Origin: Timema cristinae
Lineage: Eukaryota; Arthropoda; Insecta; Phasmatodea; Timematidae
NCBI GenBank assembly: GCA_039000515.1
Contig: JBCFYV010000223.1
Location: forward strand, 1 to 64,000
Reading direction: 5' to 3'
DNA: 64,000 bases
Within the stretch, counting starts at the first letter, position 1. Every line of letters starts with the position of its first letter. Shown piece by piece: positions 33,546 to 46,438 of this stretch. Below the pieces are notes generated by a model. The model was not told the origin of the DNA. It made no database searches and saw only the letters and a program-made list of their open reading frames with translations. Position numbers and translations under genes: made by a program.

Positions 33546-36500
33546 GTGGTGTTAAAATTTTACACGTTTACAACACAGAAAAAGGGGTCATTAGCACTCG
33601 GGAAAAACCCTTTGGGTTAAAGTTTTATAAAATTTTTTTCACATTTATGTACCCGCTCTGGGGGAATGAAAATGTTCTACAAAACACGGGGAAATTTTCG
33701 AACCAGAGAAAACCCAAAGGAAACCAAAGGGGGGGTTGCTCTTTAAACTTAGGCAAAAAAATTACCTTGATTTTCCCCACAACGAAGGTGTATAGATAGC
33801 CCCCCGTAAAAATTTTAAGAAAAGGAATTGTTAAATCAACCTAGTAAATATTGTTGACATCAATACAATTAATAAAACTAGTTTATTAAACAAGGGCATA
33901 GTTGGATAAGCAAAATCCCCTTTTTATATGGGCCTAAAAAAATTTTTTAAATTATGGGTTTTTAAGATGTGGTTAAAAATTTAAGGGGAAGTATATTTTA
34001 GAGTAATTTGGGGCTTTCATTTAAGTGGACAGAGGTTTTGGGTAACCCCAGTGATAAATAACTTAAGAAACCTCGCCCAAATTTAAAAGCCGGGCAAAAA
34101 TTTTGGAACCTGGGTCCTCAAATCCAATAAATTTCAGGCAATGTCCCTTTGGGGCTGGGTGAATCCCAAAACCCCGGGTCTGGAAATTTTTTTGATTTTA
34201 CGTTATTTTCCCCTTATGGGACCCTAGGCAGAGAAAAAATTTTGGGTTTTTTGGTTTTGACCTCCAAGGCTTTAGTGGGAGGGGGTTAGCAATTAAATTT
34301 GTTTAATTTTTAAACCCAAAGTTGGCTTTAGAGCATTTAAGAAATTATATTCCTAAAAAAAAAAAAAAATTTTAATTTTTTTAAATGATATAAAATGAAA
34401 TTTAACACAGTAAGCCCTATAGACACCCCGGAAAACCCAAATGACACCCGAAAATATCGATTTTAAAAAATTAAAACCCGGGCAAATGGAAGAGTTTTAA
34501 AAGTGATCCCAGCTACGCAAGATAGAAATTTTTTTTTGGGTGTGGTTTAAATTAAAAATTTGGCAAGTTTTTTGGGGGGAGTATACAATTTATAATAAAA
34601 TTGTCACTACCCCCTCAACCCGAGGGATGACGTGTCGGGAAAGGGCTTAGTGGGATGTGCATGTATTTGATAAATAATGGGGGGGTTTGTTTTGATCTTT
34701 TTTAAAATTGAAATAGTTTTAAATTTCTTTTGGGGGAAAGGGGAATGTGTTTTTGGTTTTTAGAACTATTTTTTAAAACGTTTAGTGTTTAGGTCCTCGT
34801 TCTTTAAATGTCCCTCCCTCAGCAGCTCCACCCCTTTGCCTTTTTTCCCGGTATTGATGTCTAACTGGTGTCGAAAAACCCCGGCCCCCTGGCTTTTGCG
34901 GGGGTTTTTATTTGATTCAGACTTTTTAAGGGATGGTTCGGGGTTTTTAATCCTCCTACTGAGCAGGGACTTGAGCTTTAGGACATTTTTTCCCCAAAAA
35001 TTTTGATGAAATTGGTGGCTGAGTATGTTAAGGCCCCTTAGAAGTAGTCCCTTAATAACTGGCGCCTTCCCGGCCCCCCCCTCCCGAAAAGGTTAAAAAC
35101 TTATGTTATATACCAAAAAAAAAAGGGTGTTTCCTTGAATTCCCCTATGTTATGCTAATTGGCAAAACAAAACTCTGTTTTTTGGAAAAAAAGCCTTTGG
35201 GGAGCATGCGTAACTTTTGATTCAGAAAAATTGAAAGGTGAGTTTTTAGGCTTAAGTCATAATCGCATGTTCTAGTTTTCCTAAGGGGTCCAAGATACGA
35301 CAATAAAACAAATAAATTCTAAACACATTTTAAAAAAAGGGAAGGGAGGAACAGAAAAAGATTGAAGAAGGTGGCTTAAATAAAATTTCCCAAAATCGTT
35401 ATAAAATCTTTTTTTTTGGCATGAAAAAAAATTTAAATTTGCCAAATTTGTAAAAAAAAGGGGGTTTTTTAACCAAACCCAACCCCCAAAAAAGAAATTC
35501 TAAAGATTTGAAAAAGGGGGCGGGAAAGGGGTTTAAAAAAAGAAAAATATTTATTTTATGGTGGGAAAATTTGAAATTTTTAATCGCCAAAAAAAAAAAT
35601 CCTAAAATAAAAGAAAACAAAAACTAAAAAATTTCCCTTTTGGGGGTCTGTGCCTTTATGCCCTTTTTAAAAAAACTTTGGCCACTATCAAAAATTTTTC
35701 TGTACATATTATTGTATATTTATCTTTTGCTCTTTTATGAACTGTGATGTTATTTTTTCCAACATATTTTGTAACAATGTCCAAAAGTTATTTTACCTTA
35801 TTTTTTTTTCATACTTAGGTAAAAAAATGCGTTGGTAAAAGGATTGCGTTTGTTTGTGACATATTTGTGGATAAGGTAAACTTTTCCTCCAATATTTAAT
35901 CTCTTTTTAAAGGGATTAATTAATTATTATCACTTGTTTGTGAATCCATGCTACTCGCATTGTACAAAAAAGGAAATATCTTAAAGGTTTAGTTTTTGGA
36001 TAAAAAAACGTTTTTTAAAAATTTTTTTTTTTTGATGGGGGACTTAACCGTGCGAAGACGAGTAAAAATGCTAGTTCCCCCTATGAAACAATATAATTGT
36101 TTTCAAATATTACAAATCTGGAATGAATTAAAATTTGGGGAAAAAAAACCCGATATCCCCCCCCGATATAGGGCCCCTTTAAATTTAAAAAAAAAATACT
36201 ATTAATATTAAATTTTTTTTTTCGGCCCATTATATTTTACAGCATACTTTAAGATAAAAAATTAAAAATTTTGAATAGAATACCAAACAAAATAGTAGAA
36301 ACGGGCTAAATTTTAAAAAAATTTTTTTAAGACAAATTCACAAAAGACAAATTTTCGCAAAAAAAAATTTTTTTGTAAAAGAAAAAAGCCCTTTCATTTG
36401 AAGTCGTTTTTTTTTAATTTGAAAACCTTTCCCAAAAAAAACTTTTTAAATTTAACTTTAAAAATATTTTCCCCCTTTTTTAAATTTTTAAATGTGGTTT

Positions 36501-36959
36501 CTGCTACTAAAAAAAAAAAAAAATTTTAATTTTAAATTCTTAAAATGCTTAAATTTAAATTTTCCCATTTTTTTGTTTGTAAATTTTTAAAAAATAAACT
36601 TTTAAGGGAAAAATGAAAAAATTAGCCCCACATCGGGTTTTGTAAATGGGGGCTTAAATGAATAATTTGTATACATTTATAGTACAAATGGCACGATTTT
36701 GAGTTCAAAAATTTTTTAATCACTAAAAAATTTAAATTTCAGGTACTATTGCTTTGGACCCCAAAAAACATGGGGGCCTTGTAAATTTAAAAAGAAACAG
36801 AAACAAAAAGATTCAATTAATGTGGTAAAATAGTATGTTTTAAAAAGGGGGGAATTTTGTTGTATTAATTTTTAAAATTTCCTAATTTTTCCCCATATTT
36901 AAAAAAAATATTATTATTTTTCTTTTAAAAAGCATATTACTTAGGGAGAGAGACACGAG
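33546..36959. other. A/T-rich intergenic DNA
   Basis: Homopolymer-rich with no confident gene. GGTGGCTGAGTATGTTAAGG near 35,013 resembles a SINE head A-box region, but no B box follows clearly. Short frames such as 34,785-35,006 and 35,996-36,205 resemble no family. Confidence 0.5.
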
Positions 36960-37098
36960 CAAACCAGTTAAAAGGTTGACTTCATGTACGGGATCAACTG
37001 TTGTCGAAAAGCTACACGAACGACAGTAATTTTTTGCGCAGCCTCATCGCTGGTTTTTTTTGTATCGTACCCAACGGCAGAAAGGTGAGTAAATCAAA

Positions 37099-38345
37099 AT
37101 GGTCATCCACGGACAAAAAAAAAACCCACTAAAACTGTTGTAGGCCCTTTTCGGGCCAAAAAAAAACTTAAAAAAAATTGGACACGCTTGCAGAGCTTGG
37201 ACGCGCACAACTTAAACGACACCAAACCCCGGGGGTGGGCTGGAAACTTGAGGTGAGGACATTAAAGTTGAACTATCAGATAATGAGACGGAGGAATCTG
37301 AATTTATGACGCATCTACTAAAGAGGAAATCTATTCAAAAAAAAGGAGGAAACCCCAAAATCAGTAAAAAATTTCCAACCCAAAACGAGATATGAAGTTG
37401 TGAGGGGGGGCCTATGGAAACCAAAGAAATACAAGCGAAAACGCTGACAGGTCCCTCAAACTCTCAAAAAACCAACCAAAAAATTTCCAAAGTGTAGCGG
37501 GACAGCAAATTTTTCCCCAGAAAATCAAGATATGTAACCATGACGGGGCCCTTAAAAATTTTTTATATAAGAGACGGGCTCAAATCCCACTTAACCCTCG
37601 AGATTTCAAGACCCCACAAACCATCTCAAACAACGGGCAAGAATATATACTTTAAAACCCGAGGACAAGCCCCTTTAAAAAATAGTATAAAAAAGGGGTC
37701 CCCCCCAAATGCCATGACGATATAAAGGGGAACTTTTACAATGGTATACAGCAACTGACACAGACAATTTACTTCCAAAACACAGAGGAAAAAAACAGCT
37801 CAAGATATCGTCAAAATATTACAATTTTATATGCCTCTCCCAAGAACCGACGAGAACTTAAATCTTTCAGGAAAAATTGCTCAATAAAGTGTAAGATAGA
37901 AAAACTATGTACAAAACAAAAACTCCCTCCCAAGTGCCTGGTGCCAAAAATTGGGCCTCTAAAAAAACTGCGCAAAATCCCCAAAGGTCAAAAGCCTGAC
38001 GCCCCTTTTTCTTTGACTGAAAAAAAAAGACAAAAAAATCCCGTAAGTGTGTGAACTGTGGTGGTAGCCCTACGCAAACTATTCAAAGTGCCCCGAATAC
38101 CTGAAAATGATAGAAAAAAAGATAGACCCAAAAACAGAAAAAAAAAGAAAAAATACCTCCCCCCACCAAAAACTGACACCAACAAAAATGACTTCCGCCA
38201 TACCAAGAAAAAAAACGCCCCCAACCAAATAGGGTCATACGATCATAAGGGCACCCACTTAGCACAGGAACACCCCCAACAAAAAAAAGAAGAAGAAAAA
38301 ACGACCCCTTTGACTTTAAAAAGAATGAAATATTTAAAGAAATGA
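37099..38345 (+). pseudogene. LINE ORF1, gag-like nucleic-acid-binding protein, frameshifted
   Basis: ORF1 proteins of Jockey-type LINEs coat the element RNA in a ribonucleoprotein particle (known). Here fragments in several frames include MTIYKGELLQWYTAT-like and QDIVKILQFYMPLPRT segments (37,710-37,850). CVNCGG at about 38,047-38,064 is followed one frame over by a KCPEYL segment (near 38,083-38,101), which is the end of a CCHC zinc knuckle. The expected His falls at a frame break. The last stretch (to 38,345) is very Lys-rich. The ATG at 37,099 is a guess. Minus-strand frames over this region are shadows. Confidence 0.7.
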
Positions 38346-38484
38346 AAAATTTGCGGGTTTCTAAAATCTTAAAACTTTTCTACAAGAATCAAAAGGCAAG
38401 GGGGTAAAAAGACAAAAATTGTGATAATACTTGAGGCAGCAATGATTTTACCTTGGAGCCAATGAGTATAAGACCAAGTTGACA

Positions 38485-40960
38485 AAATCAAATAAAATCC
38501 TTTTTTGGAATCTAAGGGGAACCCTACAACAGACACAAGAATTTGAAGACCTATGCAAACTATGGAATGATGGATTGTTGCGGACCCACTAAAAACCAGA
38601 AAAACGGCTTAACATAAGGTAGATTTACGGGACGACAGATGCAAAGAGGGGGGGGGTACAGCAGTTTTTATAAAAGAGCTACCTACCCATATAGAAACAA
38701 CGTCAAAGATCGGAAAACCTGGGGCCCAAATCAGTGAGTCAACCCCAAAAAAACGGCACATAAATTTTGTGGCCACCTAAAACCCCTCCAACCCAAAATG
38801 TTACTCAAAACCGCCCGGGAAATCTCATGCAGAAAAACAACTTCCTAATGGGGGGATTTTACAGCAAAAATACAATGGAAAGCGGTGAAAATAGAAATGG
38901 GCAAATACTAGAAGGCACGAAAAGAGGCAACTAAAAATAATAGCTCCAGAATCAGACTTTTATCTGGAAAATATTCATAGACCAGACGCCCTGGATTTTA
39001 CTAATAACTTAAAAATAACATGGGAAAAACTTAACGTTTACAAGAACCGTTTCCGCCCAAACCCCCGGTATTTGCGAAGGGAAAATCGCACTGAACATCA
39101 GGCCAACGGCACAGCCAGTAAAAAGAAACAGATGGAAGAAAATTCAAAGAAAACTACGGGAATCCGTACCGGGAAAACTGGAAATAGAAAAAAAGGGACG
39201 TTGACCCCGATAGCATTTAAAACAAATAAATACAAGTAGTTACAAACAAAAACAGTGACCTCCCAAAAACAGCAAAACGAAAGGATTAAACCCCCAACCT
39301 AAACCTACTGAAAAACGCAAAAAAGAGAAAGCACGTAGGGTTGGCAGAGACTACAAAAACCCCACAAGAAAGAATGGGACAACGGCTAAAGGGGGTTTTG
39401 AAGAACTGTAACAACTTTAGAAAACCGAGGGAACGATTTGTATAGACACTAAAAACCAACCCAACAGAAACCTGGACTTTGACAAAAATTTTAAAAAAAG
39501 GAATCGAAAAAGGGGGAATCCAGCCTTTCATGGGCAGCAAGGAATGGCCATAAAACATCGACAAGGTAACGCGAAGCGGCCACATAAAACAAAAAATTCG
39601 ACCCAATCCCGTGCGGATGAAGACTTAAACAGAGACTTATCAGGGGGGTAAACGCCTTTTGACGACAAATAGCGACAAACCAGCCCTATACAGTAGAGGA
39701 AATTCAACAACTATCGAAGAACTTCGGTCAAATAGGGACCGGGATGATGGCATCAAGAATGAAGAGTTAAAAAATTACCTCACAAAAGCAAAAGCACTTT
39801 ACCCAAAATTCAACAGACCCTTAAATTACACTACTTCCCCAAATTTTTGGAAAAAAGGGGCCCAAAATATCAGCATCCCAAAACCCGGCAAAAATGATTT
39901 CCCTCAGAAAAACGACCAACAGCTGCTCAAAACAAAGAGTAAACTTTTTTGAATCCCCGATACTAAATAGACTGCAACAACAACAGGACGAACGAAATAC
40001 CCCGTCTAATTTGGATTCAAGAAAAATTTACTCCCCATCCATCCGTACTAAATTTCTGAGGATGCCCCCGATAGCTTCAAAAAAAGCGAATCATGTCGCC
40101 ATATTTTGGGTGGCGAGAAGGCCTTGACAAAGGTGTGGCACTAGGATGCTTACAAACGAAAATACGACTTCCCCAAAAAGACTAATGCTCATTAAAAGCC
40201 TTTTTGAAGAAGGAGTTTAGGCGTATTGGGGGTCACTTTCAAGGGGTGAAAGTAAAATCAGGGGTACCCAAGGGTGGTCTTGGTCCCTACCTTTTCAATC
40301 TTTATGTTTTGATTACCAACCACCCTAAAATGAGTGAGTTTTCGCGGCGTACACTAATTTATACAAGAACGGAAAATATACGGAAATAGACTACAACGAT
40401 ATAACAACACTAGAGAGGGTCAAAAATGGCGGTGAAAGTCAAAAACTGCGAAGTCCACGGCTTGGTGGGCTAAAAGGGAAATTACCCCCCAGAGAAATTC
40501 ACTATTTTTCAAGAGGACTTTCCATTCGAAAACGAGGAAAAAAATTTGGAATAACCTAGATAGGAAGTCCCCCGGGGAAACATATTGAAGAAAAAAGAAA
40601 ACTGCAACCGGTTTTCATCAGCTTTACCTCTCTTCAAAGGGCGCCAACTGAGTCAGCAATCCAAGATAACCATTTACAAATGTATTACCCAGCCCATACC
40701 CCTTTGGGTGTTGGTTGGGGGGTACGAGCCAAAAACAACAAGAAGTCAAACAGTGCAGAACAATACTAAGGCTAAAACCCGGGGGAACAGAATTAGAACA
40801 AAAATGAACCCATGATGTAGCCCAATGAAAAACCCTCGATGGTTATTCAAAAAAGAAGGGAAAAGTTTTCACACAAAGTGTAGACAAAAAAACCCCTTGT
40901 ACGTAAAATTGGAAACTAAAAACCTCACGACCAAAGCCCTACAAACCCCAAAAGGTGGGG
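38485..40960 (+). pseudogene. LINE ORF2, endonuclease plus reverse transcriptase, frameshifted
   Basis: ORF2 nicks target DNA and copies element RNA there (known for LINEs). The endonuclease domain begins KILFWNLRG (38,494-38,520). DDRCKEGGGTAVFIKE (38,632-38,679) is followed by MGGFYSKNTMESG (about 38,851) and RPDALDF (near 38,991), the order of EEP-type endonucleases. The reverse transcriptase shows KAQNISIPKPGKN spread over a frame change (39,858-39,900), GVPKGGLGPYLFNLYV (40,261-40,308) and TLIYT (about 40,351). Where the catalytic Asp pair is expected just before TLIYT, the frame reads SRR, so the catalytic aspartates are absent as read. PLFKGRQLSQQSKITIYK (about 40,627-40,681) is the thumb/C-terminal region. 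Most similar to the Jockey clade. Confidence 0.87.
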
Positions 40961-41060
40961 GGGGATAAGGGAAAGGGAGCAAATATCACCCCCTTTACAT
41001 TCAATTTTCCCCTTCATAAGTGTATATTTTGACAATAAACTGGTTTCCTTTTAGATAATC

Positions 41061-43849
41061 ATAAAAATTTCCAATAAATCAACCCATCTTTTTTAAATAT
41101 TATTTTCACAAATTCTATTTTTCCCCTCATTCCCATGAGGATAAGGGCTAGCAAATGTGCCGTAATCGCAAAGAAATACACCCCTTCAGGGGTGATAGTT
41201 TGGGCGCTTTCCCAAAGGTGGTTCTTGTGTGGGTACAAACCAACTCAAACCGTTTTCTTTGTAAAATTTAAAATCATAGTCCCAAGTCATTTAATTTTAA
41301 AGTTCTGCAACGGGAAAAGGGGTCGTGAAAACAACCTGTAATCGCATATCAAATCAGCCAAAATTCCCCAAAGCTTGTAAATGTCTTATTGGAAGTGGGG
41401 ATTTTTGGGGCAACGGGGAACCCAAAAAAAAAATCTTTCCATCCTGACAAAATAAACTGCAAGGGAAAAATTTTTTTTTGACAAACAACAATAAATAGCC
41501 AAAAAGCTCAATTTATTCTTTCAAATTTTTCCCGCGCATTGTACTTGGTTGTGACTGTGAAACCCCTTAAGGTGGGATGGAAGGGGACGCGAGAAAGGTT
41601 TTTTCTTGAGTTTTTGGTAAACCTTTTTTTGTCAAAAATAAAAAAAATATTTTCCAGTAAAAAATATAGTTAATTTTTTCAGTGGGATATCCATTTGGGG
41701 AAATATCTGCAAGGGTGCCCCCGGAATTTTAAATGAAACTTTTTCTTCCATTTAAAAGTTTCTCATTGATGTGCTAGGGCCCATGACAATTTTTCAACCT
41801 GTTGAATAACCATGTGAAGAAAATCAAACTATGTTTCTGCTGGGCAATATTTTGTTTAATTTGTCCACACAATATGTTGCTATAAAATGAAAATTGGTAT
41901 TTTTTTGGGGTTCCCCCAATCCCCACCAAAAACGGTCTGTTTCAATCAATATGTGTAAAAATTTTTTTAAAACCGTCACTTGGATACGTTAGCTCTTAAT
42001 GTTTTTTTAAGTCACATTTTAAATTTAGTTACATATTAAAAAACTTTCACATTTAGATGATCATGTGATAAAGGAATTAAACCCTAATTCCTACCCCATT
42101 ATTTTGGGTTTAAAGAATTTTTTTATGTAATCCATTTGGTGGGGCCATACAATATTCGTAAAAAAAATTTTTGGGCCCTTTTTGGACCCCCCTTACCCCA
42201 AATCACGTCCGTAACCCTTGGAACCCCTGATTAAGTAAAAACTTTCAGTTTCAAAATAAGAAAAAAGTACCTTTTTTTATATCATTTTCGATTGGTTTTT
42301 TTTTTTTTGTAACTAGATATTTTACCCCGGCCCCCCCTTTAAAAAATATTTTATTTTAAAATTTTTAAGGGATGGGGATTTTAGTCAAAAAGTTTTTTTG
42401 ATGTATTTACGAAAAACACGATTTTAAATGGGGGAAAAAGCTTAAGTTTATAAGGGCTAGACATTTTTTTAAAAATCTTCATTAGTTAGGTGCTAAGCCC
42501 CCGTCCCCCTCAAGTGCTAAAGTAGGCCTAATATCCCCGTATTTAAAAAATTCATTGGGGATCCTTAAGCATGAGTCAAGACTCCAAGTAAGTTTGCTGC
42601 TGGGATGCGCAATCAAATGCGGGTTGGCTTTGGGGGCGATCCATGTTTTCCCAAAATTTTCCCCCGATACAGTTTATCGTTACCGTTTTGTTATTTGGAT
42701 ATGGACAGGAGGCCCCTAGTAAGGTATAACGAGGTAGTTTAATTTATATCATTTTTATGGCTTAGTTAATTTGGACTGTTTAAAAAAAAATTTAAAAAAA
42801 CATTTACAAATGCTAGCTATAAAATGTAAAAAATGTATGTTTTTAAAGTTGAAGTAAATATTAATTCACTAGACTCAAATAGGAAAACCCCAAAATTTTT
42901 AATTTGAAACCCCTTTGTAAAAGGAAAATTCGTCTTTTTATCAAAATACAAAAATTAAAATTTGGGTTTTTGAATTGTTTAGTTTAATAATTTTGTATTC
43001 TTATTTTTCAATCTTTCAAAGTTGTACAGTTAAACTTTTTTTAAAATTTTTTTTATTTTTTTTAGATTTTTTTGTATTTTAGTTTTTTTTCCTCTGGGTG
43101 ACTTCGCATTATATTTTATTTGTATTCTTATCAATTTTTTGCTCTTTTTATTTTTATTTTTAATTTTTGTTTACTACTACCCACTCCCCCTATAGTAATT
43201 AAGGTTTATCGATTTATTTTTACTCTTTATTTTCTAGATATTTTTTTTTATCAAATTTTTTTGCTTGTACTTAAATTTTATGTCAAATGTTTGAGTTTTT
43301 ACTAAAGGACGCAGTAATAGGCCCCTTTGATTCTAAAAAAAGATGTTTTAAAAATGGTTGGCTTATTGCCCCCTTTTACACCCCTCCCCTTTCTCTTTAT
43401 AAAAGAGTCCAGTAAAGTCCCGTGATCAGAATATTGTGTTAAAACTTTACGAACGTAAGCCCCCCCGAGTGGAAGTTAAGATCTGTCAACTACGTTTGAG
43501 CTTGTTTATTTGGTGCGAATTAGATGATGGTGCCAAGTTTCGTTACAAAGAGTTAACTTTTTTAATTCCCACCGTCAATATTCAAGTCTATCCCCGTCAA
43601 CTGTATAGGGAGTAAACCCCAGTATTAAAAATTGATTTTTTTAATTCTGGTGGTAGGTGTAAAATATGTTTTTTTGGGGATTACTAACGTGAAGCTCTTT
43701 TGCAGATCTGAGAAACTTTTTTTGAAAGCGATTTTGGTTTTTCCCCTTAAAGTTCTTTTTTTTTTAAATCAGTTTGGGAACCCCAAACGTAGTAAATTCA
43801 ATTTAATGGAAATTATTTTTTATTCTTTGGGGTTTTTTTTTTTTTCGGG
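41061..43849. other. A/T-rich intergenic DNA
   Basis: Apart from repeat R copy 2, no gene or known repeat is recognised. Frames are short and Phe, Leu or Lys rich. Confidence 0.5.
41700..41935 (+). repeat. dispersed repeat R, copy 2
   Basis: CCTGTTGAATAACCATGTGA then AGAAAATCAAACTATG, and further on ATATGTTGCTATAAAATG; the same order and spacing as at 32,060-32,325. Unidentified element. Confidence 0.45.
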
Positions 43850-44010
43850 GAGAGCTCTGTGGTTTTTGTCGATCCCCTGGCTATAGACCCAAAGGTTCCA
43901 TGTTCGATCCCAGGTGCTTCTGATTTTTTGAAGCGTTGGTCTGGAACGAGGTAAACTACCCTCGTGAAGAAAAATGAGGAGACTTGAATAAAAATGTAGC
44001 AGCCCCATTC
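43850..44010 (+). mobile_element. SINE head, body B type
   Basis: CTCTGTGGTTTTTGTCGATC, then a B-box-like GGTTCCATGTTCGATCCCAG (43,893-43,912) closing a tRNA-like T arm. The following TCTGATTTTTTGAAG resembles the start of body B. The tail is not found. Confidence 0.55.
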
Positions 44011-45254
44011 TAAAAAAACTTAGTTTAAGGTGGAGAATTTGTTATGTTAAAATATAAACCCCGTTAAACCCAAAAAATATTAATTTATCTTCCCAAAAAA
44101 TGGTTGTGCGTTGGGTGGGTTTGGGCATGATTCAGATTTTTTTTGTAGCTTGGAAGAGTAAAAAATACTGGCTACGCGTTTTATTAAGAGTGATTATTGA
44201 AAAAGTTATTAATAGTTTAAAAATTTTCCCCGAAAGTTACGTTTTTGAAGCTAAGTCAACCCCTTTTTTTGGGTTTCCCCGGGGAGTCAAAGAGAACCAG
44301 GTTAAAACCCCTGCTTTCTTACTGAGGTGTTATTTTTTTTTAAATAATTTTGTTTTCTTCCCCCCCACCAAATGCGGGTAAATTCTAAAAAAATTCAACC
44401 TTTATAATCCCTAATCAATGAGAAGTGTTAATTTGGGGTTCCCCCGGAAAGTAAAATTTAAATTCGAGCTTTTTTTTCCCCAATTAAATTTGAATAATTT
44501 TTTTAATATAATTTTTTTTAAAATTATGTTTGAAAACTATATTTTCACAGATTTAGGGCCCCCTAATTTTTTTGGTAACAAGTTGAATTTTAAAAAATTT
44601 ATGAAGGAAAAAAAGAAAAGGAAAAGCAATTTAAAAATGCGCTCCCGTTAAAAAAGTTCAGATGCTTGGGAAAATTTTCACACTTTTTTTAACTTTACAA
44701 AGAAAAGGGGGGAAAATTATTGAAACCTTTGTGGAGGTGTTTATCGGTGGGGTTAAAGGTTGGCTTTCGTTCCTTTCCCCCCCCTCATCAAGCATGGATA
44801 TAGTCCAATTTCATAGTATGGCTTTTTTTACTGCTAGAAAATTCGCTAGAATATTTTCACGTTTCTCACAACTCGTTTTGGGGGTAAAATGATTAAATTG
44901 AGGTGGGAACCCCTCTCGCCAATAGTCAAGTCAAATTACAATAAAGTCTGCCCAATTTGGTTTAATCTCTCACATTAAAATAATTTTTTCTTGCGGTGTG
45001 TGTGCAGTTTGGAAGCATTCCACTTTCTAAATGAGTTGTAAAACAAAACTGCCACCCAAAAAATTTCCCCTTTCCTTTTAAAAAAATTGATTTTTTCCCC
45101 CGCCCTCAGAAAAAGTATTTTCAAAGTTCTCATTGACTGTCTTACATTTTAATTTTAAAAGTTGTTAGTTTGCGTTGAGGGAGCTGTATTGAGTAGTTGA
45201 TGTGTGGTGTCTTAAATAAATTTATATAAACTTTTGTGTTGTTTTAAAAAATTT
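44011..45254. other. A/T-rich intergenic DNA
   Basis: Short frames (44,100-44,892) are Phe, Lys and Leu rich and resemble no family. Nothing else is recognised. Confidence 0.5.
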
Positions 45255-45530
45255 TAGGAGGCTTGGCGGGAAGGTGTCGTCCTCTGTTTTGGAGGGGGGT
45301 TAAACCCCCGGTCCCCGGCAAGATTTTTATGATTACCAAACTCTTCCTTCACCTCTGACAAGACGTGTTAATCCAATTGTGAATGTGGGGAACGTAGGCC
45401 TCCACCGTGGTTCGGATCCACGTTAAACTGTGGTTTCCCCCTTCATTCCAATACCCTTTCCCCTTACACATTGTGTAAGTGGGTATAACCCGGGGTAGTA
45501 AGACGGTTTTAATAAAATAATAATTTAAAA
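45255..45530 (+). mobile_element. SINE copy, body B, near full length
   Basis: A tRNA-like head (GAGGCTTGGCGGGAAGGTGT, then GGGGGTTAAACCCCCGGTCC) leads to body B (TGATTACCAAACTCTTCCTT, CCTCTGACAAGAC, TTGTGAATGTGGGGAACG, GGATCCACGTTAAACTGTGG) and the tail (TACACATTGTGTAAGTGGGT, ATAACCCGGGGTAGTAAGAC). Together with 13,361 it defines body B. Confidence 0.85.
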
Positions 45531-45639
45531 ATAAAAATTAATTGAAATAATCGATGGAAAACTAATTTTTTAATTTTTACGCGGAGTGGGAATTTCACTT
45601 TCATTCACCCACCTGGTTAATTTAAAAATATGTTGTCCC

Positions 45640-45885
45640 TCTGGTAAAATGTGTTATCCTTGCAATAGATGGACTGCTGACTGGGAGATCGGATCGAATT
45701 CCCCACCTTACTAAAAGTGTTTTTTTTTTATTTAAAAAGGTTCCAAATTCCCTCACCCCCCAAATGCGGGTATAATCCTCTAAATTAAATTCCTTCATTA
45801 TTAACATTAATGTAATTAGTGCATTATGCGTACTATAACCTAAAGGGGGGTAGTAAGTAACAAGCTGTGTCAAAAAAAAAGTGTT
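45640..45885 (+). mobile_element. SINE copy, body A
   Basis: A degraded head (GGACTGCTGACTGGGAGATC, GATCGAATTCCCC as B-box region) is followed by body A (AAAGTGTTTTTTTTTTAT, CCAAATGCGGGTATAATCC, TAAATTAAATTCC) and the tail (TGTAATTAGTGCATTATGCG, ACCTAAAGGGGGGTAGTAAG). It lies about 110 bp after a body-B copy in the same orientation. Confidence 0.78.
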
Positions 45886-46438
45886 TATGCTTTTGGTCAT
45901 ATTATCTTTAGTATTATTCTTTACCGGAGGATGCTTAAATCTTCGAATTATAAGTATTCTTATATTGATATTTGTAAAAAATTGTAAAAAAAAAAGGGAT
46001 CACAAAAACGAGTGAATTTTTTTTTTCCTTTAGTTCAAAAAACAAATTTTTAAACGATATGGGGAAAAAAAATTTTATAGATTTGTTTTGGAAAAATAAA
46101 AATATAAGTTGATATAATTAAATTTTTAAAGTAAAAGAACGACAAACAAAATCCTCTGCCCGTGTTAAAAAAAAAATTATTTTGAATAAAACTTTAAAAT
46201 TTATATCTTCACTTTTACTAAAATTTTGTAGGTTTTTAAATATTCGAGTATTTGTTTAGGATTTGAGACTCGAAAGAAAATTTAAGTTTGGATTGTATGT
46301 TTAAATAGGTTTTTTAGTTTTTGACCCTTCTCTCTTTTAAATGATTTATCAATAATATAAAATCACCATAATAGGGTAAAATGTTTAAATTTGGCAGCAA
46401 AAAATTTAAAGATGTTTTTTTTTAAAAGGGTCCTTTTA
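45886..46438. other. A/T-rich intergenic DNA
   Basis: Nothing recognised. Confidence 0.5.

Larger units (their letters stand above)
36960..41060 (+). mobile_element. Jockey-like non-LTR retrotransposon (LINE), degraded
   Basis: A plus-strand block of A/C-rich sequence, unlike the A/T-balanced flanks, with coding remnants in LINE order: a gag-like ORF1 ending in a zinc knuckle, an apurinic-type endonuclease, then a reverse transcriptase. The 3' end holds AATAAA (near 41,034) within an AT-rich stretch. The 5' part (GTTGTCGAAAAGCTACACGA) has the look of a Jockey-clade 5' UTR but is not diagnostic. No target-site duplication was found by eye, so ends are approximate. Many frameshifts make it inactive as read. 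Confidence 0.85.

Noticed and set aside
39286..39606. 106-codon minus-strand frame with hydrophobic segments
   Set aside because: It is the antisense shadow of the LINE ORF2 remnant, whose domains read on the plus strand.
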